A stretch of 64,000 bases of DNA from Orientallactaga sibirica (GCA_036365145.1 JAEOAD010001942.1:310001-374000), one strand, 5' to 3'; numbered from the stretch's first letter, positions 11,876-24,646 are shown. Notes: generated by a model not told the origin, from the sequence alone. Numbers and translations are program-made.

Positions 11876-12636
11876 TTTTGATATTTTTTCTATTTCTTGT
11901 ACTTTGCATCTAATGTTTAAAATTTACTTCTTAGACATTCTTGAATAATTTCCAAACCTGATGTCAGGGTAGAATCTTTGATTTTTGTTATCACTGTTGC
12001 TTTTCATTGGTACTCGGATATTCACTTTGGTTTTGGATGGTCGTGCTCTCTTCTGGACTGGTTTTCACTCTGATACCATATCAGCAAGACTGCCTTAGAA
12101 AACAATTCCAAGGTTTCTGAGTCCTAAATCTCAGTAGACCATACATTTTTAGAGTAAAAATTCTTAACAGTGTTCAAAGCCACGACACCCAGATGGAATC
12201 TTGTTAACTTTGTTGTTTCTTATCCATAATACAAGTTTCTAGAGGCTTCTATCAGTCCCCAACAGTTGTGGAAGGATAGTTTCCAGTTTCTGTTTGTTTT
12301 ACGTTAACTGAGATTAAAGTGCCACTGATCACGGGCTTAAACTGGCATCCTCCAGGAGGCCCCACAGAGCGGGTTCTGATGAGATGACCTTGGCTCCTCT
12401 GACACATATGTAGCCCAGAAACTACAGCTCAGGAGCTTGAGGTATTATTCATTGACTTTTGGATAAGAGTGGCGTTGGAGCTGGAAGATAACAGAAAAAT
12501 GGTCCAAAAATATTATATACTTATGGTTTCCTTTTTGTTATTATTTTATCTCCTCCTTATCCTCTCTTCCTCCCAATCGGCCTCCTTTCCTTCCTTCCTA
12601 CAAGTTTTCTTCCTCCCCTCCTCTTATGTTTGTATT
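11876..12636. other. Unassigned intergenic DNA
   Basis: No repeat or gene recognised. Confidence 0.45.
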
Positions 12637-12824
12637 TTTATGTATTTATTTGTAAGAAGAGAGAGAGAAAGAGAATGAATATGAATAGGTATTAGCAGGG
12701 CATCTTGCCACTGCAAATGAACTCAGATGCATGCATCTGGTTTTACATGGGTACTGGACAATCAAACCACAGCAGTCATCCTTTGCAAACAAGTGCCTTT
12801 AACTGCTGAGCCGTCTATCTAGCC
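12637..12824 (-). mobile_element. B2-like SINE
   Basis: GAGA tract, CACTGCAAATGAACTC body, degraded head. Confidence 0.82.
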
Positions 12825-12965
12825 CTTGTGTTTATATTTTTGTGAATTTTCTAGCAAGTTTTATTATCCTAGAGTTGTCCATCTGAGATAGCTATCCTAT
12901 AATTTCTATAAAATCTACCCATTTGAAATATGTTTTTGGTTTTACACTAAAGCCTTTTTTCTTTG

Positions 12966-13116
12966 TTTTTTTTTTTTTTCAAGGTAGGATCTCACTCTAG
13001 CTCAGGCTGACCTGGAATTCACTTTGTTGTCTCAGGGTGGCCTCAAACTCATGGACGAACCTCCTACCTCTGCCTCCCGAGTGCTGGGATTAAAGGCGTG
13101 CGCCACCATGTCTGGC
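12966..13116 (-). mobile_element. B1-type SINE, upstream of V2
   Basis: AAGGTAGGATCTCACTCTAG through to GCGCCACCATGTCTGGC; ends 170 bp before the V2 octamers. Confidence 0.92.
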
Positions 13117-13285
13117 AAAAGCCTGTTTTTAGAGCATCTAGTAGTCTGTGGTTCAAAAGCTCTAAGTTGATCTTAAAGCTTCTACATTGCCCTCTGCATC
13201 TTTTCCAGAAACTAATTACACTTTATAAGAGAGTATTTTGGGCTGTTGATTTAGATCAGATACTTTCACAACCTCTCCGCAGGCA

Positions 13286-13317
13286 ATTTGCTTCCTCATT
13301 TTCTGATTGTTTTGCAT
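13286..13317 (+). promoter_or_regulatory. V2 promoter: two imperfect octamers
   Basis: ATTTGCTT (13286-13293) and TTTTGCAT (13310-13317) each match the octamer ATTTGCAT at 7 of 8 bases and lie about 105 and 80 bp before the leader ATG. No perfect octamer was seen upstream of this gene. Confidence 0.55.
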
Positions 13318-13397
13318 AGGCCCACCCAGCTGCTCAGATTTTATGAACCAGCCTTTGCAGTGAGAGCTGAACTGCATCATCCAGGCAGGGCAGCATG

Positions 13398-13951
13398 ATG
13401 GTGTCAGAGACCCACGTCTTCGTGTCTCTGTTGCTCTGGGTGTCTGGTGAGGCTTTACAAGTATTATCTTTGTGCACATAAAACTTCCACTATTTCCCAG
13501 GATTTATATTTCCTATATGAATTTAATAATACACTGACATAATGCTGTTTAAAAGGACAATTAAATAATAGTTTTCAATGTTTCCATTACAAAATCTTTG
13601 TGAGTGTATATATACATGATTATTGTCTCTTTCTGTTGTAGGTGGTTATGGGGACATTGTGATGACTCAGTCTCCAGGGTCCCTGGCTGTGTCAGCAGGA
13701 GAGAAGGCCAGCATTAGCTGCAAGTCCAGCCAGAGTCTATTATACAGCTCCAACAACTACCTGGCCTGGTACCAGCAAAAACCTGGGCAGGCTCCTAAGC
13801 TGCTGATCTACTGGGCATCCACACGGGCATCTGGGGTCTCTGATCGGTTCAGTGGCAGTGGGTCTGGGACAGATTTCACTCTTACCATCAGCAGTGTCCA
13901 GGCTGAAGATATGGCAGAGTATTACTGTCAGCAGTATTATAACAGTCCTCC
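13398..13951 (+). CDS. IGKV: V2: immunoglobulin kappa variable gene, human IGKV4 / mouse IGKV8-like, intact
   Basis: Germline kappa V segment. The leader exon (13398-13446) encodes [16 protein letters not shown] plus one base, with donor GTGAGG. An ATG one codon upstream (13395) is in frame; 13398 is chosen because it gives the leader length of the human IGKV4-1 family. Intron 13447-13641. The V exon (13642-13951) follows a pyrimidine-rich TTGTAG acceptor, completes leader GGYG, then encodes [18 protein letters not shown]. Cys23, Trp41 (LAWYQQ) and Cys104 (EYYC) are present. CDR1 [10 protein letters not shown] is two residues shorter than human IGKV4-1, CDR2 is the family-typical WAS, and germline CDR3 is QQYYNSPP. 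No disruption. It is the only member of this subgroup seen here. Confidence 0.95.
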
Positions 13952-13979
13952 CACAGTGCTTCAGCCTCAAACAAAAACT
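13952..13979 (+). promoter_or_regulatory. V2 recombination signal (12-RSS)
   Basis: Heptamer CACAGTG (13952-13958), spacer CTTCAGCCTCAA, nonamer ACAAAAACT (13971-13979), one change from consensus in the last base. Confidence 0.93.
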
Positions 13980-14385
13980 TCCTCTAAGAGTATCACCAGC
14001 TGCTTAGACTGCATGACCCTGGACACTTCTTCCATCTGCCTGAGAGCCAGTGTGCAGGCCTCATCAATGAGAAAGCCTAAAGGGTTCACCAGAAAATGAT
14101 TGCGTCCCTTAGATCCTTTGGTCTTTAGAGAAAAAAAAAAAATGAAGATCTCTGTTTAAGTTTTCTATGTCTTCTGTAACAATTTACTCCTAACTCTGTA
14201 TAGCCCTGGAGGACAGATATCCGCCACAGACTCAATGACCTGAAATAAAAATGTTGGCAGCCTGCATTCTCACTTGGAGGCACTAGGAGTGAGTACATCT
14301 CTTGCTTGTTGTAACTCCTAGAGGTCTTCCTCATTTGCTAGCTGGTGGCCCTTCTCTTCCATCTTCTCTTTTAAAAAATCTTTTT

Positions 14386-14612
14386 GAGTGCTGGATAGGT
14401 GGCTTAGCGGTTAAGGCGCCTGCCTCCTAAGCCTAAGAACGCTGGTTCCAATCTCCAGGTCCCACATTTAGCCAGATGCAAAGTGATGGCACTTGACCAC
14501 ATCTGGATGTCGTTCGCAGCAGCTGAGAGGCTGCTGGCGGGCCCATCTCTATCTGTCCTCCTCTCCCTCTCTCTCTGTCTCTCTCTGTGTCTCTCTTCAA
14601 AAAAAAAAAAAG
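14386..14612 (+). mobile_element. B2-like SINE, downstream of V2
   Basis: GTGGCTTAGCGGTTAAGGCG A-box region, CT-rich tail. Confidence 0.9.
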
Positions 14613-14980
14613 TCTTTTGATAAAGTAGTTGTAAACAGTGTTGATTTTCATAAAGGCAATTTGTTTCCAGTGTATCCTATATTTTGGTCATATTTCATTC
14701 CTCCTTAGTCTTCCCTTTCTCTCCATTCAATGTTCCCCTCTCCTACTAGCCTGCTTTCTTCCCTTAGGCTCCATTCCTTTTAATTTTCTCTTTCACTCTG
14801 TGTATTTATAAAACTCTAGTATTTACAAATGAGAGGAAACATGGGATATTTGTCTTTCTAAGCAATCTTAGCACTCTATCTCTTCTTCCTGGGCCACATC
14901 ACCTTTTGAGTTCTCTCTATCTGCATTCCAAATGTAGCACTGAGAAACCTCACTCCACCTCAATGATGGGTATACTTCTG

Positions 14981-15398
14981 TGTTAGTAGACCCTACCCTA
15001 TAGTCTTTGTATTTCATATTCATTAATAGAAATTGATGTTGTAGGTGGCAAAACTTTGTGTCTGGTAGAACCAGAATGATTTGATATTTGGATTCTGACT
15101 GCAATATCATTGTAACTCTCTGTTTCCAAGTGACCCAACCACCCCAACCAATTATCACATTCCTGGAATGACCCAGACCAGCTATCCCCATTATCACTTC
15201 CCTACAGTGGCCCAAGCCCTAAGGCAAGGCAGACCACCCAGCAACCAAAGAGGTCTAATGTGCCTACTGCCCCATAAGTATCCCCTAGTCTGTAAGGGAG
15301 GTCGCTTTTTGACCTGAATAGCCAGAGCCCATCTCAGACATTCCACAGTAAAGCCTCTGCTGTTGAGCCCGATCTTCCCTCTCTTGCTTTCCCTAACA
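14981..15398 (+). mobile_element. 5' LTR of an old endogenous retrovirus
   Basis: Boundaries are TGTTAG and CTAACA, a perfect 6-bp terminal inverted repeat. Two bases later comes an 18-bp primer-binding-site-like stretch, TGGTGCTCAAACTTGGGC (15401-15418). A likely poly(A) signal variant, AGTAAA, lies near 15350. No matching 3' LTR was recognised. Confidence 0.6.
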
Positions 15399-15524
15399 AA
15401 TGGTGCTCAAACTTGGGCAGGTGCTTGAAGTGGAGGCCTTCTTACAACCCAGAGAGCAATGGGCAGAGGCAGCTCATCCTGGGCTAACCCTTGGGTCCTG
15501 AGGTGTCCTTGATCTCCATCCTGT

Positions 15525-15598
<74 letters not shown>

Positions 15599-15688
15599 TA
15601 CATAGATATAGATATAGATATAGATATAGATATAGATATAGATATAGATATAGATATAGATATAGATATAGATATAGATAGATATACA
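15525..15688 (+). repeat. Compound microsatellite (CT, TA, GATA, TATAGA)
   Basis: (CT)n, then (TA)n, (GATA)n, and a long run of the 6-bp unit GATATA. Open frames across it are artefacts. Confidence 0.95.
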
Positions 15689-16526
15689 TGTCTCTTTCAC
15701 TATTGAGAATTGCATGAGAATTGCAACTTCCCTGGACAGGACTACACCGAGGCTACTCTTTGGTGGGCTCTCAAAACCCTCAGTTGGCTGGAGCAAATCT
15801 CCAAAGCCCAATAAGGTAATTTGCTTGCCTAAAAGCTTCTCCTCCTCCTCCCTTCCCAGCTCCAGCCATAGAGAGGCCATTCACCATATCCACTGGATCT
15901 TCCAACACCAGACCATCTTTAGCCCAAGGAGACGGTGAGTCAGCCTCCATCTGTCTTCCTAAAGTACCTGGGAAAGACAGTTGTAGCCCCCTGGTCTTGT
16001 CCTCAGAAAGAAGTCTTGAGATACTGGGCCAGAAACAACTGCTTAAGAACATCTGATTCCCCAGTATTTCCACCCTCCATGGATGGGTTTTCAAATTTCC
16101 AAACCTCCACTGGCCTTTCGGCTGGACTGTCTCTATGGCCAATCTTAATAAACTCTTAGATCCAAAAAGCTATCTGTTTTGGTCCTCTATTGTAAAACAA
16201 TGAAAGGAGGTACCCCAAAACTGACTGCCTTCTTGGATCCCACTCCTCTCCCTTTTCCTCCTCCTGCCTTTTATTGGGGCTGAATTTACAGGCAATACCA
16301 GCTCCATTCTCTGGTAAATCAGGCGACTGGGACCAGGTCCTTCTGGGTGGGGTACAGGACCCCGTTGCTCTCTTCCTGGTTTATTTCCAGAGCTTAGAGC
16401 CTACCACATTTCTCCCCAGACATTCCCCTCATACCCTCTCCACTGGGCAGTGGTCTAGGACCTCCTTGCCCCAAATCTGTCCCAGACCCTTTATGTTTCC
16501 CCAAAAGGAGACATAAAGTCCAAATG

Positions 16527-16735
16527 CTTTATTTATTTATTTATTTATTTTAATTTATTAGAGACAGAGAGGGAGGGAGGGGAAGAGAGAGAGAGAGAGA
16601 ATGGGCATGCCAGGGCTTCTAGCCACTGCTAACAAACTCCAGATGCATGCACCACCATGTGCATCTGGCTTACGTGGAAACCTGGGTCCTTAAGCTTCGC
16701 AGGCCTTAACCATTAAGCCATCTCTCCAGCCCTCT
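16527..16735 (-). mobile_element. B2-like SINE
   Basis: ATTT tail, GAGA tract, body GGGCATGCCAGGGCTTCTAG. Confidence 0.9.
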
Positions 16736-16849
16736 TTTTTTTTTTTTTTTTTTTACTGCAATCTGATTTGGTCTCAATAGTCTGGTCACAATATAAATTG
16801 GACAGGAATTCCCACTGGCCTGAAAATGGCATGTTTGACTTCCAAATTT

Positions 16850-17028
16850 CTTTTAAATTTTTTAAATTTTTATTTATTTATTTATTTATTGCGGGGGCAG
16901 AGAGAGAGAGAAAAGGCATGCCAGAGCCTCTAGTCACTGCAAATGAACTTCAGAGGCATGTGCCTCCATGTGGCTTACATGGGTACTGGGGTACCTTAGG
17001 CTTAACTGCTAAGCCACCTCTCCAGCCT
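16850..17028 (-). mobile_element. B2-like SINE with TSD
   Basis: GACTTCCAAATTT on both sides; nested in retroviral copy 1. Confidence 0.88.
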
Positions 17029-18325
17029 GACTTCCAAATTTTTAAAGACCTTGATAACTTCAAAAATAGGAATGGCTAACGCCCCATATTTAGACATTCT
17101 TCTATTTCTAATCTCTTCCCTCGCTGTCAGTTCTGTTCTCCTGCCCAGGTACTCCTCCTGGAAAAACAAATTTTGTTTCATACCATTAAAACTCACTCCC
17201 CCCACACCCCCCACACACACTCTTTCCTCTCAAACTCTGGCATAAAAGAGGTCAGTGCTGGCTGTTTCTGGGATACCTAAACCTGTCCTGCACCCCAGGG
17301 AGTTTTACATAAGACGTCCATTTCCCAGAGCATGAGTGTGCAGCTGGGACTTCGATTTTGTAGATCCCGGCATCCTTGTCTAATCTCCCTACTGCAGGAG
17401 ATCTACATTGCCTGGTGCTGACACCGTAAAATACATCTCCAAATAGTCTTACACCAATAAGGAAGTGTCTTTTGGGTAGATTTGGGGGGGGGGATGCTTG
17501 AAAAAAACACACTCTGAGAAAGTGTGTTAGACAACCTTTGTCTCAAAGACAAAACTCTCAGCAGATCCCATCTCCTGAATGCAGAAGATTCACCTATGTT
17601 TCCAATCCTGACTGTAAGAGATTCACATCATCTCCAAATGGCCTTAAGCCAACAAGGAGGTGTCTTTTGGATAGTTTTTTTTGTTTGTTTGTTTTTTTTT
17701 TTTTTTTTTTGAGAGGTGGGGAACACTTGAATAAATTCCCAGAAAGTATTGTTGGATAACCTTTGTCTTGAAGACAAAGTTAGTCTCAGACTCTACTTAA
17801 AACTCTAAAATGGGTAATAATCACTCCATTCCAAGAAGTAGTCCATTGGCCTGTCTCACATCTAAAAAATTGGGCTTAAAGTCAGATATCAACCCCAACC
17901 CCTCCCAAATTTCTCTCATTTGTTTTCTCCTCCTCCTCCTCTTCAGCCCCTTCAGCTACCAATGCAGAGGCCACAGCTCTCCCTGCCCTTCCCCCTCTGC
18001 CTCAGCTCTTTCGGACTTCTCTAAGCCGGCACTCTCACTCATGTCTCAGTGAGAACATTTTCTCCTAACATTTGCTGCCACCTGGTAAGTTAGTGACTCT
18101 GTTCTCCTGTGTGGGCCTTCATTTATCAGTCATAAACAGTGGTCACATAAATTGTTCTTTATGACACCAGATAAAGTTATTATGACCTGTCCATCCGGTC
18201 CATGCCCTCTCCAAGGCATACAGGCCACTCCCACATGTTAAAGTCTTCTCGAGGAAAAAGAATAAAAAACAATTAAGTTCAAACTGCAAGTAGCTATAGC
18301 CCTATTCTTAAGATTACTTGATGCT

Positions 18326-18479
18326 GCCAGGCATGGTGGTGCACGCCTTTAATCCCAGCATTCGGGAGGCAGAGGTAGGAGGATCGCTATGAGTTCAAGG
18401 CCACCTTGAGACTACAAAGTTAATTCCGGGTCAGCCTGGGCCAAAGTGAGACCCTACCTCATAAAACCAATATATATAT
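18326..18479 (+). mobile_element. B1-type SINE with 13-bp TSD
   Basis: Flanked by ATTACTTGATGCT at 18313-18325 and 18480-18492; nested in retroviral copy 1. Confidence 0.93.
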
Positions 18480-18541
18480 ATTACTTGATGCTTTAAAGAA
18501 AATAATCAGGATAACAATTTGGCTTTAAACATATTATTGGG

Positions 18542-18710
18542 AGCTGGGCGTGGTGGCGCATGCCTTTAATCCCAGCACTTGGGAGGCAGAGGTAGGAGGA
18601 TTGCTGAGAGTTCAAGGCCACCCTGAGACTACATAGTTAATTCCAGGTCAGCCTGGACCAGAGTGAGACCCTACCTCGAAAAACAAAATATATATATATA
18701 TAATATATAT
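18542..18710 (+). mobile_element. B1-type SINE
   Basis: AGCTGGGCGTGGTGGCGCAT head; ATATTATTGGG occurs at both ends as TSD. Confidence 0.92.
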
Positions 18711-18723
18711 AATATATATTATT

Positions 18724-18948
18724 GGGGGCTGGAGGGGTGGCTTAGTAGTTAAAGTGTTTGCCTGCAAAGCCAAAGGACCCAGGTTCAATTCCACAGGACC
18801 CACATTAGCCAGATGCACAACGGGGTGCACACATCTGGAGTTCATTTGCAGTGGCTGGAGGCCCTGGTGTACCCATTCTCTCTCTCTCTCTCTTTCTCTC
18901 TCCCTCTTTCTCTGTCAAATAAATAAATAAAAATAAAATATTTTAAAA
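18724..18948 (+). mobile_element. B2-like SINE
   Basis: GGGGCTGGAGGGGTGGCTTA head, CT tract, AAAT tail. Confidence 0.9.
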
Positions 18949-19177
18949 ATGTATTGTCTGCACTGCTGATATGGGAACATTGGCTCACACGTGACTACTC
19001 ACATAAATTTTAAAATACCAAGGTAACTTAAGTCCTCATCAATTTGAAGTGTAACTGAAAGGAAAAGGGCAACTCTTTCTAATCATGTTTCATGTTCTTT
19101 GTCATGTCTAACACGGACCAGCCATGTCATGTCATGTGCTCTATGTTTCATATAGTCTTTCTTTTTTCTTTTAAAAA

Positions 19178-19376
19178 GACTTCTTTTTAAAAAATATTTT
19201 TACTTAATTGAGTGAGAGCAAGAACGGGCACGCCGGGGCCTCCAGCCACTGTTAACAAACTCCAGCTGCATGTGCCACATTCTGCATCTATCTTATGTGG
19301 GTTCTGGGGAATCAAACCTGGGTTCTTAGGCTTCACAGGCAAGTGTACCTTAACCATTAGGCCATCTCTCCTGCCT
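19178..19376 (-). mobile_element. B2-like SINE
   Basis: Body GGGCACGCCGGGGCCTCCAG, head CCATCTCTCC. Confidence 0.9.
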
Positions 19377-20164
19377 TCATGTAGTCTGTCTTTATGTATA
19401 ATTAAATTATGATTAGTAATTGTTCTAGTGATTATGGTCATTGAGTATTCTGATGTTCTTAGATATATTTTGAGATGATGTTAAATTGCTAAAATCATAT
19501 TTAAGATATATTTAAAATAACTTACCTCTGTAATTTTGGCTTTATGTTTATTTGTGCTTACTACAACAATAGACATGTTTGTATTCCACAGTTTAATCCT
19601 GTTTCTAACACTACCTTCTGAATATTCATTATGACTTAAATCTTTTAAAAAAGTGATTAATTTGGGTTTACTGACAAAACAAAAAAAAGTTGATATGTTT
19701 TGACTATATTTATGATTGTTATGATAAAATATATATACTATGTTGAGCCATGGCTTCCTAGGTTTTAAGGTTAATTTCTAAATTTTTTATAGTAACAATA
19801 GTAATAATAAAATACAGAAAGAGACCATCAAAATTTCTATAAAGTGTGCATTCAGTTAAGAACATAAAAAGTTGTTTCTCTGTATTTTCTCTTGCCTTAA
19901 TTATTTATATAATGAATTGCTTATATAATTCAAATTCTTTATTTTATTTATATTGCCCTGCATGGATACAACTCAGGCAAATGACTGTGGTAGTAAAAGG
20001 ACAGAAATTCACAACTATAGCTCCAGCCAAATACTTTAGCACCATCTTGGCCATGAGATTATTAAGAAAATAACTTTTTATGAATGTCTAAATTGCCTCA
20101 TAACATTTGAAATATTGATGTTTCTTTTCTTTTTTATGTTTCTTTTCTTTTAAATTAAGAACAT
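19377..20164. other. AT-rich DNA without recognised feature
   Basis: Very AT-rich between the retroviral copy and the L1; nothing supported. Confidence 0.5.
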
Positions 20165-23000
20165 ACTTCATATGGATATGACTTGAGTTGGTACCATATT
20201 TTCCCTCCTCCCTGCCCCCATTCCGCTGAGGGACCTCCCCAGTGGGGTTGCTGGTATTCCATGGGGTTGTGCATTGCGAGAGCAGCAGTCAGTTATTCAG
20301 GAGGGGGTTGTGCAATTCTTCTGGGCATGACATCCCAGCCTGTGACTTTTACAATCTTTGGCCCTCTCTTCTGCAAAATTCTCTGAGCCTTGGTGGGTGT
20401 GTTTTAAGTCTACTTCAGTGATGAGCTCTCAAGAGCCTCTGGATTTCTGCTTGGAAATGTGTTGAGTATCTTCAGTGTCTCTCTCCTTCAGCCTGGCTCA
20501 CCATGGAAGCAGCAATCTTGTTCATGTCCCCAGTTCCTCTGTGGTTTCAGCTGGGGCTTGGCTGAGATGCAAGAGGTAGTTTATCTCCTTGAGTCTTCCT
20601 ACCTACTGAAAAAGAAAATCAGAGTCTCCAATGAATACTGAAGTTAGTATAGGTTCATCTGGATAAGTGTTGTACATTTAGGGAGGTTTTGATGGATGTA
20701 CCTCCTCTTTTAACCAAAGACTAGTAGGAGCTTCACATTGGAGAGCATAACCCTTTGTCTCCCTAGGATTCAGACCTGGTTCCCACTTCAAGATTTGGGT
20801 TCCTTTCCATTGAGCAGATCTCTTAGCCAGTTAGAAGGCCATAGATTACTCACCAAGGCTGTGTGCCACTATTGCACCGGTGTGTAGTTCTTGTCAGGCT
20901 GGTTGTTTCTGAGTAGCATAGACCCCTTGCTTGCTTACACCATTGTTGGCCACTTTTCCCCAATAGTTCATGTAGTGCTTTTCAGCACTAGATGGGTTAA
21001 CTGTCTAGGGACAGGGTCTCTTCCAGATTCCAGACAGGTCTCGTGTTCTATCAGCAGCATATGATGCCTTCAGCAATAGGGTCTTACCTTTTACCTCTGG
21101 TGGGTAATCACGTGCTTTGACAGAAGCCTGACTTGATTTGGGGACCTTGTAGGTCTCTCTGATCAACAGCTCAAAGTAGGTAGCACCTATTTCTGGTACT
21201 GTGAGTTACAGATCAGAGCAAAAATTTTTTAAGGTTAGCCTTCATCCCACCCTCTCCAGGGCCCTCCTTTTTAGGTGCTCCCCCATACTCCTGTTGAGGA
21301 CTATATCTGTTACTCTACCTTCAAGGAGAAAGGTTTTTATGGTACCAGTTCATTTTGAATTTAGTTTTGCGTTTATTTCACCCCACCCTGTCCTTCCCCT
21401 CCCTGCAAACCCTTCCATCCCTATTGTCTGGGCCTCAAGTTGCCTATCCAGTGGTCAGCAACTCAAGCTGATCCAGGTTAGGAACCACAGATGAGTGAGA
21501 TCATGCGGCATTTCTCTTTCTGTGATCGTGTGTGTTTGCTGAGTATGATCTGTTCTAAGTCCATACATTCTCTTACAAATTTCATTGTATTGTTTCTTTT
21601 TCTTCCTGTTAAGTAGAATTTCATTGTGTAAATGTACCACACCTTCATTATCCATTTGTCCAATGATGGGCACCTGGGTTGATTCCAGTTCTTAGCTATT
21701 ATGAATTGAGCAGCTATAAACATGGTTTAGCAAATATCTCTCAGTAAAGTAATAACTGAGTGTGTTGGTGGTTATATATTCATCTTTTTCAGGAATCTCC
21801 ATGTTGATTTCCATAGTGGTTGTACAAGTTTACATACCCACCCACAGTGAATGAGGGCTCCACTTTCTCCCCATCCTCACCAAAATTTGTTGTCATTTGA
21901 CTTTTTAATGATTGCCATCCTTAATGGAGTAAAGTGGAAACTCATAGTTGTTTTAATTTGCATTTCCATGATGGTTAGGGATGTTGAACATTTTCTTAAG
22001 TATGTGTTAGCCATTTGTATTTCTTTCTCTGAGACATGCCTATTAAGTACTCTTCAGTACTCTGTCACATTTTTTGAGTGGGTTGTTTGATTTTTTTATT
22101 GGTTAGTTTTTTGAGTTCTTTGTAGGTTCTAGATATTAGGCTTCTGTCAATGGTAGTATAGCCAGCAAAAATTTTCTCCCATTCTGTGGGTAATCTATTG
22201 GCTCTGCTTATGGTATGTTTGTTTGTGTAAAAAGATTTTTAGCTTCATGAGATCCCATTGGTTGAGAGATTGTTTAATTCCCTGAGCTACTGGAGTATTG
22301 TTCAGGAAGCCCTTCCCCACTCCTATATCATGGAGAGTTCCTCTTATTTTTTCTTCCAGTACTTGAAGAGTTTCATGTCTTATACTAAGGTCTTTAATCT
22401 ATTTGGAGTTGATTTTTGTGTACGGTGAGATGAGTGCATCTAGTTTCATTTTTCTACATGGGGTTTTCCAGTTTGTCCAGCACCATTTGTTGAAGATACT
22501 GTCTTTTCTACACTATTGGCACATTTGTCAAAAATCGAGTAATGATAGTTACTTGACCTAAGGTCTTCAATTCTGCTCCATTGGTCTATATTTCTATGGG
22601 TTTTTTGTTTGTTTGTTTGTTTGTTTGTTTTGCCAGAACCATGCTGTTTTTATTACCATGGCTTTGTAATATAGCTTTAGCTCAGGTATGGTGACAATTC
22701 CAGTGGTATTACTTTTGCTGAAGGCATGTTTGGATATCCAAGGCCTAGTACCATTCCATTTGAATTTTGAGATCATTTTGTTCTATCTCTGAGAATTTTT
22801 AGTGGTATTGTATTAAATCTATATATTGCTTTTGGTACAATTGCCATTTTTACAATATTAATTCTACCTATCCAGGAACATGGGAGATCTTTCCATGTGC
22901 TCAAAGCCTCCTCAATTTCTTTCTTGAGTGTTTTATTTTTTCATTATACAGGTCTTTCACATTCTTGGTTAGTGTTATTCCTTCCATCCAAGAGAAATTT
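20165..23000 (-). mobile_element. L1 LINE, 3' UTR and ORF2 C-terminal part
   Basis: The longest L1 piece here: 3' UTR 20165-21230, then antisense ORF2 to about 22990. It covers the C-terminal domain and part of reverse transcriptase; conserved blocks include the reverse complement of MFIAAQFI (about 21700). Frames are broken. Confidence 0.82.
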
Positions 23001-23522
23001 AATTATAAAATTTTAAAAAACAAAAAATATCAACCAAGTAAGTATAAATGGCAACTCAATGTTTTATATATCCAAATCAATTTATTAGACTGAATCCTGA
23101 GCATTAGGTCAAAAGTATTGACAACCACTTATATATTTTATTTCTCACATTTAGTTAATATAAACTCTGCTTTTGTTTTGCTTCAATTCAGATGAATAAA
23201 TTTGCTTCATGATTTTTTTCAAATATAAAATATTAAGTCATTTCTGGTAATCAGATTCAAATTTTACCTATAAACTATTAGGATACCATACTATGAGAGA
23301 GCCAAATAGTATGTGAGTTCAGAAAGTTTCCAATTTCCAAAAGCAACACCATGAAGGAAGAGTAAATCTACCTCTCATTTTCTATACAATTGTCATATCC
23401 TCTAGAACTTTAATAGACTTTTAAATTTTGGCTTTGTGACTGCACCCATGAGTTCATATTTGTTATGTTCTGTCCATCTACTACTACTCATTCAATTTAG
23501 GATGATGGAAAATGGGGTTTTA
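23001..23522. other. No recognised feature
   Basis: AT-rich 5' flank of the L1 insertion. Confidence 0.5.
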
Positions 23523-23762
23523 GGGCTGGAGAGATGGCTTAGCAGCTAAGGCACTTGCCTGTGAAGCCTAAGGACCCAGGTTCAATTCCTCAGTTCCCAC
23601 GTAGAGCCAGATGCACATGGTGGCACATGCATCTGGAGGTTGTTTGCAGTGGCTATAGGGCCCAGTGTGCCCATTCTCCCTCTTTCTCTATCTCTCTTTC
23701 TCTCTCTCTCTTTCTGTCTCTCCCTTTTGCTCTTTCTGTCTCATAAATAAATAAAATATTTA
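23523..23762 (+). mobile_element. B2-like SINE
   Basis: GGGCTGGAGAGATGGCTTAG head, GGTTCAATTCC B box. Confidence 0.93.
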
Positions 23763-24171
23763 GAACAAAACAAGGTCTTAAATCCAAAACAGTCAGGTAA
23801 TGATTATGCTTGCCTCTTATCCTTTATAGAGACAGCATGTACACTCAGAAGAGAAAAGATATCCACAGTCTATTTACAATGAAATAAAATGGGACATAAT
23901 CCTTATGTTTTTCCATAAATCAAGTTTCCCTAGCACATGATGCTTACATTAGATTCAGATTCCCTTATCTATTATAACAAAGGGCCACATAAGCATGATG
24001 CCTGAAAATAAAAGATTAATTATTTCATAGAATTAGGAGGAAATCTGAAATTAATGTCACTGACCCATTGTGACCTAGGTCCCTTTTCCACACTGATAAT
24101 CTTAGGGAAGGTATAAAGTTAGATAAAAGTTAGATAGTAATTACCTTGAGATATTAAGGACTAGATTCCTG
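23763..24171. other. No recognised feature
   Basis: Nothing supported. Confidence 0.45.
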
Positions 24172-24416
24172 GGATGGAAAGGTTGCTTAGTTTGTTAAAG
24201 CACATGCTTGCAAAGCTTGATGGCCTGGCTTAGATTCCCCAGTACCCATGTAAAGCCAGAGGCACAAAGTGGCACATGCATATGGAGTTTATCTGTAGTT
24301 GCAAGAGGCCCTGGCATACACATTCTCATTCTCTATCTATGTCTTCTCTCTCTTGCTCTCTCTCTCTATCTCTCCATCTCTTCTCTCTCTCCTTACAACT
24401 AAATAAAAATTTTAAA
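24172..24416 (+). mobile_element. B2-like SINE
   Basis: Diverged head GGTTGCTTAGTTTGTTAAAG, CT-rich tail. Confidence 0.85.
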
Positions 24417-24646
24417 AAATGTTGAAAACTAGATTCAGACTTGCTATTCTAAAACATAGATTCTCCTTTAAACTCCCTAGCTACCAAATATGCATGACAA
24501 GAAAGAATAGATAAGAGAAGAATTATTCTGTGATCAGTGAGGAAAAATTACAAAATTATTCCTTGTTCATTTTCTCTGATGTTCTTTTTTGGTTTTTGTT
24601 GTTGTTGTTGTTGTTTGGGTTTTTGTTTTTGTTTTTGTTTTTTGTT

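Larger units (their letters stand above)
15401..19080 (+). mobile_element. Decayed retroviral interior (copy 1), broken by SINEs and microsatellite
   Basis: Starts with the primer-binding-site-like sequence and continues as non-coding, stop-riddled DNA. Blocks at 16500-17170 and 18090-19070 recur in the second copy at 35660-36590, for example GGAGACATAAAGTCCAA and TGAAAATGGCA...GACTTCCAAATT. The shared order identifies it as a dispersed repeat; assignment to a retrovirus depends on the LTR and PBS upstream. No retroviral protein domain was recognised. Several SINEs are nested inside. Confidence 0.5.

Noticed and set aside
14868..15215. 115-codon minus-strand frame
   Set aside because: Covers the flank and U3 of the retroviral LTR on the antisense strand; no family resemblance.
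15474..15880. Proteins of repeated Leu-Tyr or Ile-Tyr
   Set aside because: Pure translation of the GATATA microsatellite.
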